Assembly (NCBI RefSeq): GCF_028712425.1
Contig: NZ_JAQTQD010000010.1
Coordinates: forward strand, 1-64,000
DNA: 64,000 nt
Source: Methanoregula sp.
Lineage (GTDB): Archaea > Halobacteriota > Methanomicrobia > Methanomicrobiales > Methanospirillaceae
Direction of reading: 5' to 3'
Shown one piece after another: positions 60,557-64,000 of this stretch (positions are counted from its first letter, which is position 1; each line of letters starts with the position of its first letter). The notes beneath the pieces were generated by a model. The model saw only the letters and a program-made list of their open reading frames with translations, did not search any database and was not told the origin of the DNA. A program made the position numbers and the translations under genes.

Positions 60557-61389
60557 GCGCAGTTGCAGCAAAGCCCGCAGCGGGCGGCGCAATCAACTGG
60601 ACTGCAATGGCAGTCGGCGTCGTGATGTTCCTCATCCTCATGGGGATCTGCTATTACTTCTACCCGACCGGACTCATGCCGCTGCTTCTTATCGTAGTCG
60701 GCGGTGTCATGATCGGTTTCGGTGTCCACTTCGTCCCGGTCGGCGGTGCACCCGCTGCAATGGGACAGGCTCCCGGTATTGCGACCGGTGTCGCGATGCT
60801 TGCAGCCGGTGGCGGTCTCGCCGGTCTCTTCGGCGGTGCATGGGCAGCAGCAGCAGGGCAGGACGCCCTCGTTGTCGTCATCACCGGCGGTATTGGCGGC
60901 GGCCTGATGATGGCCATCACCTGTATGATGGTGAACTTCGTCTACGTCTTCGGCATGGGTATCCCGGCAGCATCTGGTAAGGTCGCAAACGACCCCATTA
61001 CTGGTGACAGCCAGGCAGAATTCAAGTCCCAGGGTACCGAAGGACACGGCCTTCCGTTCGTCTCGTTCGTCGGCGGTGTCATCGGCGGTCTCTTCGCAGG
61101 TGCAGGCGGTACGCTCATCTACCTTGAACTTCTCGAAGTCTACAAGGCAGCGCTCCCCGGCGTCATGCAGATCACCGCAGCACAGGTACTCCCGATTGCC
61201 ATTTCCGCAGCAGGTATGTTCGCCGTGGGCATGTTCCTCGTGAACGCAGTGCTTACCGCGTACAACATTACGGGAACCATCGAAGGACCCCACGACCCGA
61301 AGTTCAAGCGCTGGCCCCGGTCAGTCGTTGCATCCGCAGTTGCATCTGCACTCTGCGGCCTTGTGGCGATCCTGATCGTTGCACTCTGA
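60553..61389 (+). CDS. mtrD: Tetrahydromethanopterin S-methyltransferase subunit D
   Basis: A membrane subunit of 278 residues with Gly/Ala-rich helices. Landmarks are GAPAAMGQAPGIATGVAMLAAGGG, ITGGIGGGLMMAITCMMVNFVY and DSQAEFKSQGTEGHGLPFVS. MtrE, MtrD and MtrC are thought to form the sodium path. The ATG at 60553 overlaps the mtrE stop (ATGA) and follows GGAGG. mtrC starts 10 bases further. Confidence 0.95.
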   Translation: MSAVAAKPAAGGAINWTAMAVGVVMFLILMGICYYFYPTGLMPLLLIVVGGVMIGFGVHFVPVGGAPAAMGQAPGIATGVAMLAAGGGLAGLFGGAWAAAAGQDALVVVITGGIGGGLMMAITCMMVNFVYVFGMGIPAASGKVANDPITGDSQAEFKSQGTEGHGLPFVSFVGGVIGGLFAGAGGTLIYLELLEVYKAALPGVMQITAAQVLPIAISAAGMFAVGMFLVNAVLTAYNITGTIEGPHDPKFKRWPRSVVASAVASALCGLVAILIVAL

Positions 61390-61399
61390 GGTGTTGAAG

Positions 61400-62248
61400 A
61401 TGACAGTAAAAGTTGAAGTAATTGAAGGCGGCATCCCGCACAATAAGATTATGATTGCGGGTATTGTCAGCACACTCGTCTGTCTCTACCTGACCTACCT
61501 CAATGTGCTCACCTCCACCGAGATGTTCTCATTCTTCGGCGGCCTTGCGGTGATCGCGGCATTGATCTGGGGAAGCCACACCATCAAGGTACTGTGCAGT
61601 TACGGTATCGGTACCGGTGTGCCCTCGGCAGGTATGATCGCATTCGGCTCGGGAGTTATCGCCATGCTGCTTGCTACCAAGTTCGGCTTCTATGCGCCGA
61701 TCGTGGCAGCAGTCCTTGCAGCCGTTATCGGTTTCATCCTCGGGTATGTTTCCAACAACATCCTGAACATGAAGATCCCGGCCATGGTCCAGTCACTGAC
61801 CGAGATGGCAGTTGTCGGTGCACTGACCCTTATGGGTTTTGCAGCACTCATCACCGGCGGGTTCACCTTTGCAGGCCTGACAACAGGACACGTAACCGTC
61901 ATGGGTATGACCCTGTTGACCCACGAACAGTCATTCCTCGGGGGATGCCTGATTGCGGTCGCATTCCTGCTCGGGGCAATTGCAATCCAGCACCCGTTCA
62001 ACGCGTGCCTCGGACCCGGCTGGCAGCAGGACCGCATGCTCATGCTCACCGCAGAGTGCGGGTTCCTCTCCATGATCGCAGCAGCCATCATGTCCTTTGC
62101 CTTAATCAGCACGGGATCGGCAATCATCTCGCTGCTCATCGCGATCATCGGCTGGGTATACACCTACAAGGAATACATGGTGCTCTCGAAGCGCGATGCA
62201 GCAGCATGGCTCGATGCAAAACCGATTCCTGAAGTGGAGGGACACTAA
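61400..62248 (+). CDS. mtrC: Tetrahydromethanopterin S-methyltransferase subunit C
   Basis: A membrane subunit of 282 residues with seven or so helices. It begins TVKVEVIEGGIPHNK and has WGSHTIKVLCSYGIGTGVPSAG, IPAMVQSLTEMAVVG and HPFNACLGPGWQQDRMLML, all typical of MtrC. It works with MtrD and MtrE in sodium translocation. ATG 61400 follows GAGGTG. mtrB starts one base after the stop. Confidence 0.95.
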   Translation: MTVKVEVIEGGIPHNKIMIAGIVSTLVCLYLTYLNVLTSTEMFSFFGGLAVIAALIWGSHTIKVLCSYGIGTGVPSAGMIAFGSGVIAMLLATKFGFYAPIVAAVLAAVIGFILGYVSNNILNMKIPAMVQSLTEMAVVGALTLMGFAALITGGFTFAGLTTGHVTVMGMTLLTHEQSFLGGCLIAVAFLLGAIAIQHPFNACLGPGWQQDRMLMLTAECGFLSMIAAAIMSFALISTGSAIISLLIAIIGWVYTYKEYMVLSKRDAAAWLDAKPIPEVEGH

Positions 62249-62249
62249 C

Positions 62250-62543
62250 ATGGGATACGTAATTGTACTCCCGGAATTCGGCCTTGTTGCCGACCCCGTA
62301 ATCGGTGTCGTGACCTCGGCAGGAGAATCACTCGCACCGGTCATTGAGAAGGTCGCAGTCCTTGAAGCAACCAGTGACGACCTCGTCAACATGCTCTCAG
62401 GAGAAGGCAACCTCCTGGCCTCGTTCCCGAATAGGGAGAGCGGCCTTGCAATCGGCGGTACTATCACTTCGTTCTGGTATGGTCTTGCAGTCGGATTACT
62501 CATTGCAGGAATCATCGCATTCCAGATGATCAAGGTGGTCTAA
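62250..62543 (+). CDS. mtrB: Tetrahydromethanopterin S-methyltransferase subunit B
   Basis: A 97-residue subunit with an N-terminal soluble part ([19 protein letters not shown]) and one C-terminal helix ([20 protein letters not shown]). It is part of the peripheral stalk that supports MtrA at the membrane. ATG 62250 follows GGAGGG. mtrA begins one base after its stop. Confidence 0.93.
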   Translation: MGYVIVLPEFGLVADPVIGVVTSAGESLAPVIEKVAVLEATSDDLVNMLSGEGNLLASFPNRESGLAIGGTITSFWYGLAVGLLIAGIIAFQMIKVV

Positions 62544-62544
62544 C

Positions 62545-63267
62545 ATGGCAGACAAGAAATCACCAGCAAGTGGCTGGCCACTCATCAAGGGTGACTTCCA
62601 CTCAGGAGACGCAAACAGCCCGGTGGCTGTCGTCACCATGGGTTCACACCTTGACGAACAGGGTATCTGCGATGCCGGCGCGGCACTCTGCGGATCCTGT
62701 AAGACTGAAAACCTCGGTCTCGAAAAGGTCATCGCCAACGTTATCGCCAACCCCAATATCAGGTTCGTCCTCTTCGTCGGTACTGAAGTCAAGGGTCACC
62801 TCTCCGGCCAGACCTTCGCTGCACTCCACAAGAACGGGGTCAAGGAAGGTAGGGTCGTCGGCGCTGAAGGTGCTATTCCCTTCATCGAGAACCTCACTGA
62901 CGTCAACATCAAGCGCTTCCAGGAACAGGTTGAGATCGTCAACATCATGGAAAGCGAAGATCTCGGCGCTATCAAGGCCAAGATCAACGAACTCAAGGCT
63001 AAAGACCCGGGTGCGTTCGCTGCCGATGCAATGGTCGTCGAAGTCAAGGAAGCTGCCGGTGGGGCCGAAGAAGCTGGCGGGGAAGCCCGTCCGCTCTCTG
63101 GCGAGATGGCACTGATCACTGCCCGCATGAAAGTCATCGAGAAGATGGTGACGGATATCGGATACCGGGACAAGTTTGCCGCCGGGGTCTATGCAGGTAA
63201 GATCGAAGGCCTGATGATCGGTCTGATCGTCTCGTTTGCCCTGGTCGGATTACTCATGCTGGGGTGA
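62545..63267 (+). CDS. mtrA: Tetrahydromethanopterin S-methyltransferase subunit A, copy 1
   Basis: The corrinoid-binding subunit that carries the methyl group on cobalt. The 240-residue protein has [19 protein letters not shown] and the axial-ligand His in [13 protein letters not shown] near residue 86. A linker rich in Gly, Ala and Glu leads to a C-terminal membrane anchor ([18 protein letters not shown]). It is complete. Codons 2 to about 136 are nearly identical in DNA to the second copy at 63487, which indicates recent duplication or gene conversion. Confidence 0.96.
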   Translation: MADKKSPASGWPLIKGDFHSGDANSPVAVVTMGSHLDEQGICDAGAALCGSCKTENLGLEKVIANVIANPNIRFVLFVGTEVKGHLSGQTFAALHKNGVKEGRVVGAEGAIPFIENLTDVNIKRFQEQVEIVNIMESEDLGAIKAKINELKAKDPGAFAADAMVVEVKEAAGGAEEAGGEARPLSGEMALITARMKVIEKMVTDIGYRDKFAAGVYAGKIEGLMIGLIVSFALVGLLMLG

Positions 63268-63272
63268 AAAAG

Positions 63273-63476
63273 ATGGCAGAAGAAGCAAAATCAACCGGAC
63301 CGGTCAGGATGGTGGCGATCGAGAACATGGTGGAGAACATCCGCTACAAGTCGCAGATCCTCGCCAGGACCAACAAGATTGACTCGGCAGTCACCGCAAG
63401 CGGTTTAGTCGGGTTCACGGCAGGGTTACTCCTTGCATTGATCCTGATCGTGCTGCCTGTAGTACTGGTGGGATGA
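63273..63476 (+). CDS. mtrF: Tetrahydromethanopterin S-methyltransferase subunit F
   Basis: A 67-residue subunit with a soluble N-terminal helix ([20 protein letters not shown]) and one C-terminal transmembrane helix ([22 protein letters not shown]). In methanogens MtrF is a small membrane-anchored protein sharing sequence with the N-terminal part of MtrA fusions. ATG 63273 is preferred over GTG 63264, which overlaps mtrA. It lies between the two mtrA copies. Confidence 0.9.
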   Translation: MAEEAKSTGPVRMVAIENMVENIRYKSQILARTNKIDSAVTASGLVGFTAGLLLALILIVLPVVLVG

Positions 63477-63486
63477 GGTGAACAAG

Positions 63487-64000
63487 ATGGTAGACAAGAA
63501 ATCACCAGCAAGTGGCTGGCCACTCATCAAGGGTGACTTCCACTCAGGAGACGCAAACAGCCCGGTGGCTGTCGTCACCATGGGTTCACACCTTGACGAA
63601 CAGGGTATCTGCGATGCCGGCGCGGCACTCTGCGGATCCTGTAAGACTGAAAACCTCGGTCTCGAAAAGGTCATCGCCAACGTTATCGCCAACCCCAATA
63701 TCAGGTTCGTCCTCTTCGTCGGTACTGAAGTCAAGGGTCACCTCTCCGGCCAGACCTTCGCTGCACTCCACAAGAACGGGGTCAAGGAAGGTAGGGTCAT
63801 CGGCGCTGAAGGTGCTATTCCCTTCATCGAGAACCTCACTGACGTCAACATCAAGCGCTTCCAGGAACAGGTTGAGATCGTCAACATCATGGAAACCGAA
63901 GATGTCGGTGCAGTCAAGGCAAAGATCAACGAACTCAAGGCGAAAGACCCGGGTGCGTTCTCTGCCGATGCCATGGTCGTCGAAGTCAAGGAAGCTGCCG
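63487..64000 (+). CDS. mtrA: Tetrahydromethanopterin S-methyltransferase subunit A, copy 2 (partial)
   Basis: A second mtrA that runs off the window after 171 codons. The corrinoid-binding part including VKGHLSGQ is intact. From the second codon to about 63895 it differs from copy 1 at only two bases (codon 2, and a G/A at 63799 giving Val to Ile). Beyond that, nine differences fall within about 105 bases. Downstream mtrG and mtrH are expected outside the window. Whether this copy also has a membrane anchor cannot be seen. Confidence 0.93.
   Translation, partial: MVDKKSPASGWPLIKGDFHSGDANSPVAVVTMGSHLDEQGICDAGAALCGSCKTENLGLEKVIANVIANPNIRFVLFVGTEVKGHLSGQTFAALHKNGVKEGRVIGAEGAIPFIENLTDVNIKRFQEQVEIVNIMETEDVGAVKAKINELKAKDPGAFSADAMVVEVKEAA

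Overview
The window is a chromosomal segment of a hydrogenotrophic methanogenic archaeon. The methyl-coenzyme M reductase operon (mcrBDCGA), the start of the Mtr methyltransferase operon (mtrEDCBAF plus a second mtrA), ftr, fwdF and hdrCBA-mvhD establish methanogenesis. The moderately high GC, mcr gene order, PEGA and Thr/Pro-rich surface proteins, and an hdr cluster ending in mvhD without mvhA/mvhG fit Methanomicrobiales, probably a Methanoregula-like Methanoregulaceae. That assignment is inference from content; no database was searched.

Layout. 1-3027: information-processing genes on the minus strand (endA, trpS, partial pheS). 3319-10577: a six-gene plus-strand cassette encoding a radical-SAM activase-like protein, a Ycf35/DUF1257 protein, a Ycf46-like AAA+ ATPase, a HEAT/WD40 double-propeller protein, an Hsp70/actin-fold protein and a DUF2997 protein. 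It looks like one uncharacterised, ATP-driven redox or chaperone system and is my main candidate for an undescribed system. 10638-24802: a mixed region with surface proteins, nfo, an MBL hydrolase, a DEAD-box helicase, nicotinate phosphoribosyltransferase, an N-formylglutamate amidohydrolase-like protein, an adenosine-specific kinase, a dCMP deaminase, a Fic/Doc-like protein lacking its catalytic histidine, a flavoprotein remnant and a G/C-run repeat block. 24791-27127: an nreA-dinB repair operon. 27195-34602: a YkgJ protein, an RMD1/DUF155 protein, MarR plus a DrrAB-type ABC exporter, surface proteins and a CorA-like transporter.

34623-43879: MsrB, then a tightly coupled nine-gene minus-strand operon with overlapping stops and starts. 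In transcription order it encodes two GIDDTD (Mmp11/TiaS-like) proteins, a radical SAM protein, a TPP enzyme resembling IorA without its ferredoxin domain, a homocitrate synthase-like AksA, aconitase-like large and small subunits, an unknown protein, and an isopropylmalate dehydrogenase-like AksF. I read this as a 2-oxosuberate/coenzyme B operon that may carry the unidentified later steps, namely decarboxylation and thiol formation.

44073-64000: the methanogenesis island. ftr is divergent from a ferredoxin-fwdF-hdrC-hdrB-hdrA-mvhD operon, which ends in a clear terminator. Then come a long AT-rich leader and mcrBDCGA, a repeat-bearing spacer, a DUF2124 protein, a SPASM radical SAM enzyme, a DNA glycosylase, and the mtr operon. 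The last gene, a second mtrA, is nearly identical to the first over about 400 bases and then diverges, which indicates recent duplication or gene conversion; it runs off the window.

No rRNA, tRNA, CRISPR array or intact transposase was seen.
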